From NCBI RefSeq assembly GCF_000419765.1, contig NZ_ATTQ01000022.1, forward strand, positions 38,076-102,075: a stretch of 64,000 nucleotides of DNA. The letters are read 5' to 3'. Within the stretch, counting starts at the first letter, position 1, and each line of letters begins with the position of its first letter. Shown here piece by piece: positions 35,605 to 43,827 of this stretch. The notes below the pieces were generated by a model. That model saw nothing but the letters and a program-made list of their open reading frames with translations, had not been told where the DNA came from and searched no databases. Origin of the DNA: Rhizobium mongolense USDA 1844 (GTDB lineage: Bacteria > Pseudomonadota > Alphaproteobacteria > Rhizobiales > Rhizobiaceae). A program made the position numbers and the translations under genes.

Positions 35605-36330
35605 TCAGCTGCGCAAATTCCCGAATCTCACCGAATAAATCCGATCCCGCCCCAGAAGATGAGCGACCAGGGACGACCTGTCGAACAGGCCCGCCAACGC
35701 CTTGTGGCCGAGATCCAGTCCGCCGGTCGTGACGCCGAAGGCGGGCATGAGGAGGCGGGCGCCGTCGGTGGCAAAGCAGGGGCGGCGGACGGCTTTTTCC
35801 CGCCGGCGGACGGTGGCCGCGGGGTGCAGGTGACCGGCGATTTCACCGCTCTGCAGCCCACCTTTCGGCTCATGACGGAAGGTCAGGGCGGCGTAGTGCA
35901 TTTCATCGACCGAAGAGCCGGGCAGATCGACCGTGCCGTCAGGGTCGTGATTGCCGTTGATCCAGATCCATTCGCGGCCGCGGGCCATGTTGTCGATCAG
36001 GGAGCGAAAGGTATCGGGTAGATGCGCTGAGCCGACGCGGTCGTGGAAATTGTCGCCGAGGGAGACGACAAGCTTCGGATTGTAGCGGGTGATGACGGCG
36101 CAGAGCACGGTCAGCGTCGCCAACGTGTCGTAGGGCGGCAGTAGCATGCCGCGGCGGGCGAAGGCGGCACCCTTTTCGAGATGCAGGTCGGAAACGACGA
36201 GGATGCCGGCATCGGGCAGGTAGAGCGCGCCGAGCGGATCGCAGACGGCCGCAACGCCATGAACACTGGTTTCGACGCCCGGCATCGGAACCAATCCGTT
36301 CAATTCACGCGCAAGCGCCAGGCGGTTCAT
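35605..36330 (-). CDS. pdeM: ligase-associated DNA damage response endonuclease PdeM
   Basis: A 241-residue metallophosphoesterase. Seen: VVSDLHLEKGAAFARRG (metal-binding DxH), VVSLGDNFHDRVG, WINGNHD and the C-terminal AGHLHPAA, the four metal-ligand blocks of this nuclease family. ATG 36330 is used; the preceding TTG codon is a poorer start. It follows the DEXH helicase gene by 22 bases on the same strand, so the two are co-transcribed, matching the ligase-associated DNA damage response set in which a ligase and an exonuclease usually also occur; neither is seen here. Confidence 0.9.
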   Translation of the reverse strand: MNRLALARELNGLVPMPGVETSVHGVAAVCDPLGALYLPDAGILVVSDLHLEKGAAFARRGMLLPPYDTLATLTVLCAVITRYNPKLVVSLGDNFHDRVGSAHLPDTFRSLIDNMARGREWIWINGNHDPDGTVDLPGSSVDEMHYAALTFRHEPKGGLQSGEIAGHLHPAATVRRREKAVRRPCFATDGARLLMPAFGVTTGGLDLGHKALAGLFDRSSLVAHLLGRDRIYSVRFGNLRS

Positions 36331-36352
36331 CAATTTCGTCTATCCTGCATTA

Positions 36353-38914
36353 TCAAGCCATAGCTTCGGCGATCAGATCCCCGGCCGCTTCGGCGAGCAC
36401 GGCATCGTGGGCCTCGCCGTGAACAGGCTCCTTGCCGATCTCCAGCATCACCGGCACTGCGAGCGGGGAAATATGATCCAGCGCGCGATGCGTAATGTGG
36501 CCCTTGATTCGTCTCAGCATATCGCCAAGCCGGGAAATATCCAAAAGGCCGCTCGCGGCATCCTGGCGCGTCGCCTGTAGCAGGATATGGTCCGGCTCGT
36601 GGCTGCGCAGCACGTCGTAGATCAGATCGGCGGACACCGTGACCTGCCGTCCGGTCTTTTCCTTGCCAGGGTGACGGCGCTCGATCAAGCCTGCAATCAC
36701 GGCACAATTGCGGAAGGTGCGCTTCAGCAGGAAAGATTCGTCGAGCCAGGCTTCGAGATCGTCACCGAGCATATCCTCGTCGAAGAGATCGGAAAGGCTG
36801 AGATGGTCGTTGCGGATCATCAGGCCCATGTCTTCCAGCCCCCAGATGCCGAGCGAATAGTCCGTTGCGACGAAACCGAGCGGCTTGGCGCCGGCCCGCT
36901 CCAGGCGCCGGGTGAGCAGCATGCCGAGCGTCTGATGCGCAAGGCGGCCTTCGAATGGATAGGCCACCATGTAGGCACGGCTGCCGCGCGGAAAAGTCTC
37001 GATCAGCAGTTCGTCGCGCTTCGGGAGCATCGACTTGTCCTTCTGCAGCGACAGCCAGTCGCGGACCTGATCCGGCAGATGGTGCCAACGGTCGGGATCG
37101 GCGAGCATCGATCGCACCTGATCGGCAAGATAGGTCGAAAGCGGAAACTTTCCGCCGGCATAGGACGGGATTTTCGGATCAAAGGAGAAGGCCTGGGAGA
37201 CAAGCGCCTCGTTTTCGCGGATGCCTTCGAAGCGGAGCACCTTGCCGGAGAAGATGAAGGTGTCGCCCGCAGAAAGCTGTTCGAGGAAATATTCCTCCAC
37301 CTTGCCGAGGGTGCCGCCGCCGCGGCCAATCTTGCCTGTCTCGCCGCGCTTCACCATCCGGATGTTCAGCATCGGGCTTTCGACGATGGTGCCAAGATTC
37401 AAGCGGTACTGCTGGGCAACCTGCGGATTGGAAACACGCCAGAGGCCCTCCTTCGTTTTGCGGATGCGCGCATATCGTTCGTAGGTGCGCAGCGCATAGC
37501 CGCCGGTCGCGACGAAATCGACGATCTGCTCGAAGGTTTCCCAAGAGAGATCGGCATAGGGCGAAGCGCTCCTCGCCTCATCGTAGAGTTCCAGCATGTC
37601 GAAAGGTTCGGCGCAGGCCATGCCGAGCACGTGCTGGGCAAGCGCATCGAGCGCGCCGCGGCCGACGGGCGGGGTGTCCTGTGCGCCGATATAATTGGCG
37701 TCGAGGGCTGCCTGGCATTCCATGACCTCGAAACAGTTGGCGGGAACGAGGATCGCCTTGGAGGGCTCGTCCATGCGGTGATTGGCACGGCCGATGCGCT
37801 GGGCAAGGCGCGAGGCACCCTTCGGTGCACCGACATGGATGACGAGATCGACATCGCCCCAGTCGATCCCGAGATCAAGCGTCGAGGTGGCGACGACAGC
37901 GCGCAGCCTGTTGGCCGCCATCGCGGCCTCCACCTTGCGGCGCTGGGCGACATCGAGCGAGCCGTGATGCAACGCGATCGGCAGATTTTCCTCGTTGACC
38001 GTCCAGAGTTCCTGGAAAAGCATTTCGGCCTGCGATCGCGTGTTGACGAAAAGCAGCGTCGTTTGATGCTCGGTCAGCTGCCTGTAGATATCGGGAATCG
38101 CGTATCTGGCGGAATGGCCGGCCCAAGGGATGTGCTCATCCGTCGAAAGGATCGAGATATCCGGTTTGGCACCGCCTTCGACGGTCACGAGACCGGCGTG
38201 CCGTTCCCTGCCCTCCTCCTGCGCAACCAGCCATTTCTGAAGGTCGATCGGTTCGGCAACCGTGGCGGAGAGGCCGATGGTGCTGAGGCCTGGCGCAAGG
38301 CGGCGTAGCCGGGCAAGACCAAGGGAGAGCATGTGGCCACGCTTCGACGTGACCAGAGAATGGAGCTCGTCGAAAACGACATATTTCAAGTCCTTGAAGA
38401 AGCGTTCGGCTTCCTTGTTGGCGAGCAAAAGCGCTACCTGCTCCGGCGTCGTCAGCAGGATATCGGGCGGATTGAGCTTCTGGCGCTGTCGCTTGGCGTT
38501 CGGCGTATCTCCGGTGCGGTTCTCCACGGTGACGGGCAGGCCCATCTCCCCTACCGGCTTCATGAGGTTGCGCTCGATATCGACAGCAAGTGCCTTCAGT
38601 GGCGAAACATAGAGCGTGTGGATGCCTTTAAAGCCGGCACCCGGCCGGCGCTTGCCGCGGCGGGTGAGATCGGTCAGCGCCGGCAAGAAACCGGCAAGCG
38701 TCTTGCCGGCACCGGTCGGCGCGATCAGCAGCGTACTCTCGCCTGCTTCGGCGCGGGCCAGCAATTCCAGCTGATGAGCGCGCGGCCGCCAACCCTTTTC
38801 CGCGAACCAGCGGATGAAGGGGGCGGGCAAGGCGGCGCGGGCTTCGATATCGATCTGGTCCACGGGACAAAGGTAATGAAACCGACGTGAAATAGAAGAG
38901 CGGCCGCGCTTCAC
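36353..38914 (-). CDS. ligase-associated DNA damage response DEXH-box helicase (Lhr-like)
   Basis: An 853-residue SF2 helicase. Seen: Walker A LLIAPTGAGKTLAGF, DEXH box VVFDELHSLVTSKRG, motif III IGLSATVAEP, motif V ATSTLDLGIDWGDVDLVIHVG and motif VI LAQRIGRANHRMDEPSK, followed by the Lhr-like winged-helix and C-terminal domains (GGTLGKVEEYFLEQLSAGDTFIF). The start is GTG 38914, whose GTGA overlaps the YitT stop; GTG at residue 18 (VDQIDIEARAALPAPF) is an alternative closer to the family start. It likely acts with PdeM in repair of strand breaks. Confidence 0.9.
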   Translation of the reverse strand: MKRGRSSISRRFHYLCPVDQIDIEARAALPAPFIRWFAEKGWRPRAHQLELLARAEAGESTLLIAPTGAGKTLAGFLPALTDLTRRGKRRPGAGFKGIHTLYVSPLKALAVDIERNLMKPVGEMGLPVTVENRTGDTPNAKRQRQKLNPPDILLTTPEQVALLLANKEAERFFKDLKYVVFDELHSLVTSKRGHMLSLGLARLRRLAPGLSTIGLSATVAEPIDLQKWLVAQEEGRERHAGLVTVEGGAKPDISILSTDEHIPWAGHSARYAIPDIYRQLTEHQTTLLFVNTRSQAEMLFQELWTVNEENLPIALHHGSLDVAQRRKVEAAMAANRLRAVVATSTLDLGIDWGDVDLVIHVGAPKGASRLAQRIGRANHRMDEPSKAILVPANCFEVMECQAALDANYIGAQDTPPVGRGALDALAQHVLGMACAEPFDMLELYDEARSASPYADLSWETFEQIVDFVATGGYALRTYERYARIRKTKEGLWRVSNPQVAQQYRLNLGTIVESPMLNIRMVKRGETGKIGRGGGTLGKVEEYFLEQLSAGDTFIFSGKVLRFEGIRENEALVSQAFSFDPKIPSYAGGKFPLSTYLADQVRSMLADPDRWHHLPDQVRDWLSLQKDKSMLPKRDELLIETFPRGSRAYMVAYPFEGRLAHQTLGMLLTRRLERAGAKPLGFVATDYSLGIWGLEDMGLMIRNDHLSLSDLFDEDMLGDDLEAWLDESFLLKRTFRNCAVIAGLIERRHPGKEKTGRQVTVSADLIYDVLRSHEPDHILLQATRQDAASGLLDISRLGDMLRRIKGHITHRALDHISPLAVPVMLEIGKEPVHGEAHDAVLAEAAGDLIAEAMA

Positions 38915-39546
38915 ATGGCGATATAGCGGTCCTTGCGATGGTTGATGGCGAGCGTGAGGTTGAGCACCACGGCGCCGAGCACCGAGCAGGCGACGATGAA
39001 GGGGCTGGCGACGAAGAAGGAGAGCGCCAGGACAAGGCCATCGAAACCGAGCTGTACAAAGCCCGCGCGCCAGCCGAAGCGGTCCTGGATGTAAAGCGCC
39101 AGGATGCCGATGCCACCGAGGCTTGCGCGATGGCGGAAAAGCGCCAGCATGCCCGCGCCGATGACAAGGCCGCCGAAGAGAGCACCGGCGACGGGATCGA
39201 CGTGCGAGAGCCCGATGAAACGTGGCGCGATTTCCGAAAGCACGGAGGTAAGTGCAATCGCCACAAAAGTCTTGACTGTGAAGGCGGGGCCGAGGCGGCG
39301 GAAGGCGAGATAATAGAACGGCAGGTTCACCGCAAAGAAGCAGAGGCCGAAGCTCCAGCCCGTCGCGTAGTGCAACAGGAATGCCATGCCCGCCGTGCCG
39401 CCTGCCAGAAGGCCGGCGCTGGAGAGAAGCGAGACGCCGAGCACAGCGAGCATGCTGCCCGCGACAAGTCCCTGTGCGTCATCGAAAAGCGAGTGTCTGT
39501 CCGACGACGAGTTCACAAGTCCGGCGAGAGCGGCTTTTTCTGCCAT
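38911..39546 (-). CDS. YitT-family membrane protein
   Basis: A 211-residue membrane protein with about five to six helices. Seen: GLLAGGTAGMAFLLHYATGWSFGLCFFAVNLPFYYLAFRRLG, FTVKTFVAIALTSVLSE, GMLALFRHRASLGGIGILALYIQDRFGWRAGFVQLGFDGL and the C-terminal NHRKDRYIAM. It belongs to the YitT/DUF161 group of unknown transport function. Its TGA overlaps the GTG of the DEXH helicase gene. A paralogue with the same order of motifs lies at 40973-41608. It is divergent from an Rrf2 regulator gene. Confidence 0.88.
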   Translation of the reverse strand: MAEKAALAGLVNSSSDRHSLFDDAQGLVAGSMLAVLGVSLLSSAGLLAGGTAGMAFLLHYATGWSFGLCFFAVNLPFYYLAFRRLGPAFTVKTFVAIALTSVLSEIAPRFIGLSHVDPVAGALFGGLVIGAGMLALFRHRASLGGIGILALYIQDRFGWRAGFVQLGFDGLVLALSFFVASPFIVACSVLGAVVLNLTLAINHRKDRYIAM

Positions 39547-39617
39547 TGTTTTCCCCTTGGTATTTCGGCTGTTCTATCCGGCCATTCGGGCTTGGCAAGC
39601 AGGATTTCGATCGGCTG

Positions 39618-39646
39618 TTGACACATCGACTAATCGTCGATATTTT
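39618..39646 (+). promoter_or_regulatory. Rrf2 promoter with overlapping palindromic operator
   Basis: TTGACA (39618-39623), a 17-base spacer and TATTTT (39641-39646) form a good sigma-70 promoter; the start codon lies 27 bases beyond. The spacer holds a perfect inverted repeat ATCGAC-TAATC-GTCGAT (39625-39641), so a bound repressor would occlude the promoter. This layout suggests autorepression of the Rrf2 gene. Confidence 0.65.
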
Positions 39647-39673
39647 TTATCCACGATTCGAAGAGGACCCCGC

Positions 39674-40174
39674 ATGAAAATGGGTGACGGCGTCGAACAG
39701 GCGATCCACAGCGTCGCGATGCTTTCCGGGCTTTCGGAAGGCGGCGTGCTGTCGGCGGCTGCGATCGCAGAGTTTCATGGCGTTTCGACGAGTTACCTGC
39801 TGAAGCACCTGCAGGCGCTATCCGGCGCGGGCATTCTCGACACGGTGCCGGGGCCGAAGGGCGGATATAAGCTTGCGAAAGTGCCAGAGGACATTACCCT
39901 GCTCGATATCGTGCTTGCCGTTGAAGGACCGGCACCGGCTTTCCGCTGTGCTGAAATCCGAAAGCGCGGGCCAAACCCGCTGCCGCAGCGCTATTTCGCC
40001 AAGCCCTGCCAGATCAGCGCTGCGATGCAGAAAGCCGAGCGCGCCTACCGCACCGAACTCGCCAAGATCAGTATCGCCGACATCCTGACCGAGCTCTCCG
40101 CCGCAGATGATGGCGGGATCGCCGCACGCGGCTGCGCATTCCTTGAGACCCACGAACGCAAAAGGGCTTACTGA
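39674..40174 (+). CDS. Rrf2-family transcriptional regulator
   Basis: A 166-residue winged-helix protein. Seen: MKMGDGVEQAIHSVAMLSGL, the recognition segment AIAEFHGVSTSYLLKHLQALSGAGILDTVPGPKGGYKLAK, and DIVLAVEGPAPAFRCAEIRKRGP. The usual Cys cluster of iron-sulfur Rrf2 proteins is incomplete: only two Cys (RCAEIR and KPCQISA) occur in the effector region plus one near the C-terminus. GAGG precedes the ATG. It is followed 24 bases on by the carboxymuconolactone decarboxylase gene, its likely target. Confidence 0.9.
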   Translation: MKMGDGVEQAIHSVAMLSGLSEGGVLSAAAIAEFHGVSTSYLLKHLQALSGAGILDTVPGPKGGYKLAKVPEDITLLDIVLAVEGPAPAFRCAEIRKRGPNPLPQRYFAKPCQISAAMQKAERAYRTELAKISIADILTELSAADDGGIAARGCAFLETHERKRAY

Positions 40175-40198
40175 GCCATAACCCAAAGGAGAAAATTT

Positions 40199-40660
40199 AT
40201 GCAGGCACGTTTCAACTTCGCAAAGGCCTCGCCGGAAGCCTACAAGGCGGTTGCCGCCCTGGAGCAATATGTCCAGAGCTCCGGCCTCGAGCGCCGCTTC
40301 ATCCACCTCATCAAGCTGCGCGCCTCGCAGATCAATGGCTGCGCCTACTGCGTCGACATGCATGTCAAGGAAGCCCGCCATGACGGCCTTGGCGAACAGT
40401 GGATCAACCTGATCTGCGCCTGGAAGGAATCGCCGGTCTACGACGCGAAGGAACGCGTCCTGCTCGGCTGGGTCGATGCTGTCACGAAGATCGCGGAGAC
40501 CGGCGCACCGGATGCGGACTTCGAAGCCCTCAAGACGCATTTCAGCGAGGAGGAAATCACCAAGATCACGGTCGCGATCGGCACGATCAACGTCTGGAAC
40601 CGGCTGGCCGTCGGCTTCCGCAGCCAGCATCCGATCGATCAGCCGGCGAAGGCTGCGTGA
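40199..40660 (+). CDS. carboxymuconolactone decarboxylase/AhpD-like protein
   Basis: A 153-residue AhpD-like protein. Seen: FIHLIKLRASQINGCAYCVDMHVKEARHDG, with the CxxC pair and the following His that mark AhpD-type thiol peroxidases and redox partners, and ERVLLGWVDAVTKIAETGAPD. AAGGAG precedes the ATG by 8 bases. It is the second gene of the Rrf2 operon. It probably acts in peroxide or thiol stress rather than in aromatic degradation; the decarboxylase label refers to the fold only. Confidence 0.88.
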   Translation: MQARFNFAKASPEAYKAVAALEQYVQSSGLERRFIHLIKLRASQINGCAYCVDMHVKEARHDGLGEQWINLICAWKESPVYDAKERVLLGWVDAVTKIAETGAPDADFEALKTHFSEEEITKITVAIGTINVWNRLAVGFRSQHPIDQPAKAA

Positions 40661-40705
40661 GGAATTTTGCGCACAGCAAAAAGCTTGAGGCACTGCTTGA
40701 AGCGA

Positions 40706-40729
40706 CCGACCCGATGAAAATCGGGTCGG
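40706..40729. terminator. perfect hairpin between convergent genes
   Basis: CCGACCCGAT (40706-40715) and ATCGGGTCGG (40720-40729) pair perfectly around GAAA. No T-run follows on either strand, so it may be a weak or bidirectional terminator of the decarboxylase gene and of the small frameshifted gene that converges on it. Confidence 0.5.
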
Positions 40730-40740
40730 CAAAATATCGA

Positions 40741-40874
40741 TCAGTTGCTACGGGCACCTGATCCATCGAAGTTATTGATAATCTCACGGATGACTTGGGC
40801 GATCTTTTCCGCTGAGGAGCCCTTGGCGTACTCCTGTTCATGCGGCGTCTGATAAGTTTTTCCAACTCTGACAT
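40741..40874 (-). pseudogene. small gene with a homopolymer frameshift (44-residue product if corrected)
   Basis: ATG 40874 has GAGGTG upstream and reads MSELEK; the frame then runs on as a basic, unlikely stretch. The +1 frame carries KTYQTPHEQEYAKGSSAEK and IAQVIREIINNFDGSGARSN with stop at 40743-40741. Adding one A to the run of five near 40857 joins them exactly. Either the gene is broken, the sequence lacks a base, or ribosomes slip on the A run. Confidence 0.5.
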
Positions 40875-40972
40875 GTCTTCACCTCATCTATCCGGCGCCG
40901 GGCGAGTGTCGCTCTCAGCCTGAGAGGAGGCAAGTTACGATTTGTTTATGATTGAACTGCCGCTTTGGGGCC

Positions 40973-41608
40973 CTATAGCGCGATATAGCGATCCGCGCGG
41001 TGGTTGATGGTCAGGAAAAGATTGAGGACGACAGCGCCGAGAACGGAATAGATGACCACCGGCGGCGTGGTGACGAAAAAAGCGGCGGCAAGAACGCACA
41101 TGTCGACGGAAAGCTGCACGAGACCGGCGCGGATGCCGAAACGCTCCTGCATGTAGATGCCGAGAATGCCGACGCCGCCGAGACTGGCGCGGTGGCGGTA
41201 AAGCGCAAGGAGGCCGAAGCCGAGCAGCAGGCCGCCGAGTAGTGCTGCCCAGGCCGGATGGATGCTGGAAATCTCGAAAAAACGCGACTGCACATCGGCA
41301 AGAATCGATGTGAGAGCGATGGCGACAAAGGTCTTGATCGTGAAGGCGATGCCGAGACGCTTCCAGGAGAGATAGAAAAACGGCAGGTTGAGCAGGAAGA
41401 AGGCAAGGCCGAAATTCACGCCGAAAGTATAGTGCAGCAGGAAGGCGATGCCGGCCGTACTGCCGGTGAGAAGCCCGGCGCTGGCGAGCACGTAAAGGCC
41501 GAGTGCAGACACGAGGCTGCCGGAGAATATGCCCTGCACATCTTCGAGCGGCGTATGGCGCGTTGCGCTGGTGTTCCAGAAACCAAGGGCACCGATGCGT
41601 TGAGCCAT
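40973..41608 (-). CDS. YitT-family membrane protein, paralogue
   Basis: A 211-residue membrane protein starting MAQRIGALGFWNTSATRHTPL from ATG 41608, which has GGAG 8 bases upstream; ATG 41623 is an alternative. It has the same length and motif order as the YitT at 38911-39546: GLLTGSTAGIAFLLHYTFGVNFGLAFFLLNLPFFYLSWKRLG, FTIKTFVAIALTSILAD, LALYRHRASLGGVGILGIYMQERFGIRAGLVQL and NHRADRYIAL. The two flank an Rrf2/AhpD pair, suggesting local duplication. The transported substrate is unknown. Confidence 0.88.
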   Translation of the reverse strand: MAQRIGALGFWNTSATRHTPLEDVQGIFSGSLVSALGLYVLASAGLLTGSTAGIAFLLHYTFGVNFGLAFFLLNLPFFYLSWKRLGIAFTIKTFVAIALTSILADVQSRFFEISSIHPAWAALLGGLLLGFGLLALYRHRASLGGVGILGIYMQERFGIRAGLVQLSVDMCVLAAAFFVTTPPVVIYSVLGAVVLNLFLTINHRADRYIAL

Positions 41609-41822
41609 GGCGGCAATCTCCAACAGCAGAAGAGTTCAGAGCGCCGGAGAAGTCCCCGCGCAACGGATTGTGTATGGTGAACAGGCTGAGGCGTTCCTGC
41701 TTGTTCTTCCGCGGCGCCGGTCGGCTATGATGGGAATTATCGAGCTTTTCGCAGTTGCGAGCAAGCGAAATATGTAAGTAATGCTGACCTATTTTCAAAT
41801 CGCAACATTTGTGCGCAAAAGG

Positions 41823-42749
41823 CTATCGCCGTGCAAGGAATAGAATGCCGGCGACCGGTTTGCCGCCATCCTTTCGAATCGTGGTTCTGACGGTTTCGAT
41901 GATTTCGAAACCGTAACGGCGACAAAGGCTGCGAACATAGGCTTCCGTGTGAGCGTAGCGCAGCGACGGCGCGAGATGAAAACCGTCTCCCTCGCCCGCG
42001 TCTTCGACCGAGAAGGCGAAATCCGCACCGGATATGGCGAGGCGATCGACGATCGCGAAGGTGCTTTCGAGATTGCCGAGATACATGAGCACATCGGCAG
42101 CCGCGATCAGATCAGCGCGATATTCTGCGCCATCCGCAAAGATGCCTGAGCCTTCTGGCGCAAGAGAAAGATCGGCCTGGGCCAAGTGATCGTAGATTGC
42201 CTTCTCCTCGGCCTTGGCGAGCATGTTCTGCGAGAGGTCGTAGCCTTCAAGCCGCCCGGCACGGGCGCAAATTTCCGCACCAAGCAGGCCTGTGCCGCAG
42301 CCGAGATCAACGGCCAGCGAATATTTGCGGCCGGTGGCGGCGACAAGTGCTGCGAGTTTCTGCGGAACGGTATAGTCCAGCTTTTCGACGAGCGAGGTTT
42401 CGAAACGGGCGGCATAATCATCGAACAGCCGCTCGACATAGCGGCTCGGAGGCCGGTCCGGCGTTTCGGAATCACCGAGCAGGGCGAGCTTTAGACTTGC
42501 GCCGAAGATATCCTCGGGATCGAGCGCCAGCGTCTTGCGATAGGCTTCGATCGCGGATTCCACTTTGCCGGCCGTCTCCCGGTAGGTCGCGAGGCGATAC
42601 CAGCCGGCAGCCCAGACGGGCGTCAGTTCCAGCGCCTGCTCCATCAGTTCGGCGGCCGCATCCGGCTCGCCGCCCTCGTTAAGCATTTTCGCATAGTCGG
42701 CGCGGCGGTCGGCGATGACGTCGCCGGAGGAAAGCTGGCTTTGCTGCAT
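41823..42749 (-). CDS. TPR-containing class I methyltransferase
   Basis: A 308-residue protein starting MQQSQLSSGDVIADRRADY. Residues ~15-85 have two TPR-like helix pairs (AAELMEQALELTPVWAAGWYRLATYRETAG; ESAIEAYRKTLALDPED). From ~130 comes an AdoMet methyltransferase core: SLAVDLGCGTGLLGAEIC (motif I), GYDLSQNMLAKAEEK (motif II) and DLIAAADVLMYLGNLE (motif IV). The substrate is not evident; such TPR-methyltransferases occur in protein or polyketide modification. Neither ATG 42749 nor 42776 has a good ribosome site. It is divergent from the DUF6460 gene. Confidence 0.82.
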   Translation of the reverse strand: MQQSQLSSGDVIADRRADYAKMLNEGGEPDAAAELMEQALELTPVWAAGWYRLATYRETAGKVESAIEAYRKTLALDPEDIFGASLKLALLGDSETPDRPPSRYVERLFDDYAARFETSLVEKLDYTVPQKLAALVAATGRKYSLAVDLGCGTGLLGAEICARAGRLEGYDLSQNMLAKAEEKAIYDHLAQADLSLAPEGSGIFADGAEYRADLIAAADVLMYLGNLESTFAIVDRLAISGADFAFSVEDAGEGDGFHLAPSLRYAHTEAYVRSLCRRYGFEIIETVRTTIRKDGGKPVAGILFLARR

Positions 42750-42892
42750 GATGTGGCCCGTTGAATGCCTGCGCATTTGGCGGCGGCCACAAAAAAACTC
42801 AAGTCCTATTTCAGAGGCGGAACGGCCAGTTCCGGAAAAGGCTTGCGGGCGACGCGCCGCAACCGTATTTCAGGGCAAACAGGAGATGGCGC

Positions 42893-43159
42893 ATGTCCGA
42901 TCAGGTAAACAAATTTCTGGGCGACTCGCTCGGTCGCACATTGGTGAAGCTCTTGGTCGTTTCGCTGATTGTCGGTTTCGTGATGACCGTTTTCGGATGG
43001 GCGCCGCTGGACCTCGTCTATAGCATCCGCGATTTCATCCGCGAGATCTGGTACCGGGGTTTTTCGGCTCTCGGCCGCATCGGGGATTATCTGCTGCTTG
43101 GTGCAACGGTCGTCATTCCAATCTTCATTATCATCCGACTTTTCAACTTCCGCCGGTAA
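42893..43159 (+). CDS. DUF6460 small membrane protein
   Basis: An 88-residue protein with two hydrophobic segments (LVKLLVVSLIVGFVMTVFGWAPLDLVY and YLLLGATVVIPIFIIIRLF), a short basic tail and the N-terminus MSDQVNKFLGDSLGRT. The sequence fits DUF6460, a small conserved family of Rhizobiales with unknown role. AGGAG precedes the ATG by 7 bases. The next gene begins 3 bases after its stop, so the two are a transcriptional unit. Confidence 0.8.
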   Translation: MSDQVNKFLGDSLGRTLVKLLVVSLIVGFVMTVFGWAPLDLVYSIRDFIREIWYRGFSALGRIGDYLLLGATVVIPIFIIIRLFNFRR

Positions 43160-43161
43160 AC

Positions 43162-43659
43162 ATGACATCCATCGATCTTTCCAGGCGCAATCTGCTGCGC
43201 ATTTCAGGCCTTTTCCTCCTGACGGGTGTCGCAAGCTGCACGACCGCACCCAGAATGTCCTCCACGCCTTCGGACGGGGAGGACGAGACGGCGACGGCGC
43301 TGCCGCTTGTCAACCAGCTTCGTGCCAAAAACGGCCTGGCGGCGCTTCGCGTCGATCCGGCGGCAAGCGCTGCGGCAATCTACCAGGCCAAGCGAATGGC
43401 AAGCGCCGGCAAGATGAAGCACCTGATGGGCATGGCCGACAGTTTCGGCGCACGCGTGACGAAAAGCGGCGTGCAGCTTCCAGCGGCCGAAAACATCGCC
43501 GCCGGCCAACAGAGCGTCGAGGCCGCGGTAACGGCCTGGATCAACTCGCAACACCATCTCGAAAACATGCTGGGACGCTATAACGGGCTCGGCGTGGCCG
43601 TTGCGCACAATACGTCTTCCCGGAACATACCTTATTGGGCCATGGTTCTTTCTAGCTGA
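43162..43659 (+). CDS. CAP (SCP-like) domain lipoprotein
   Basis: A 165-residue exported protein. The N-terminus MTSIDLSRRNLLRISGLFLLTGVASCTT has a twin-arginine-like SRRNLLR motif and a lipobox (VASC), so it may be a Tat-exported lipoprotein. The CAP domain includes PLVNQLRAKNGLAALRVDPAASAAAIYQAKRMAS, AENIAAGQQSVEAAVTAWINSQHHLENML and AHNTSSRNIPYWAMVLS. CAP proteins are secreted and have unclear roles. It overlaps the DUF6460 operon closely. Confidence 0.85.
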   Translation: MTSIDLSRRNLLRISGLFLLTGVASCTTAPRMSSTPSDGEDETATALPLVNQLRAKNGLAALRVDPAASAAAIYQAKRMASAGKMKHLMGMADSFGARVTKSGVQLPAAENIAAGQQSVEAAVTAWINSQHHLENMLGRYNGLGVAVAHNTSSRNIPYWAMVLSS

Positions 43660-43664
43660 GGCGA

Positions 43665-43684
43665 TTCTGCCTCTCGAGGCAGAA
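43665..43684. terminator. perfect palindrome downstream of the CAP gene
   Basis: TTCTGCCT (43665-43672) and AGGCAGAA (43677-43684) pair around CTCG, starting 6 bases past the CAP stop. It lacks a T-run, so it may act as an mRNA-end hairpin for this gene. Confidence 0.45.
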
Positions 43685-43827
43685 CTGGATACCTTAACTC
43701 GCGAAAACCGGCTGGCATTCGACGTGACGCACGGGCTGGTGCTGTCGATCGTTGTGCCATTTTCCATTTGCCAATCCTATCGCGCCCCTGTGCGGAGGCA
43801 CTCATCTCATTGAGGCGGCTAGACGGT

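Noticed and set aside
36587..38308. 573-residue frame antisense to the DEXH helicase
   Set aside because: Shadow of the helicase gene; composition is typical of complementary strand frames and no domain is visible.
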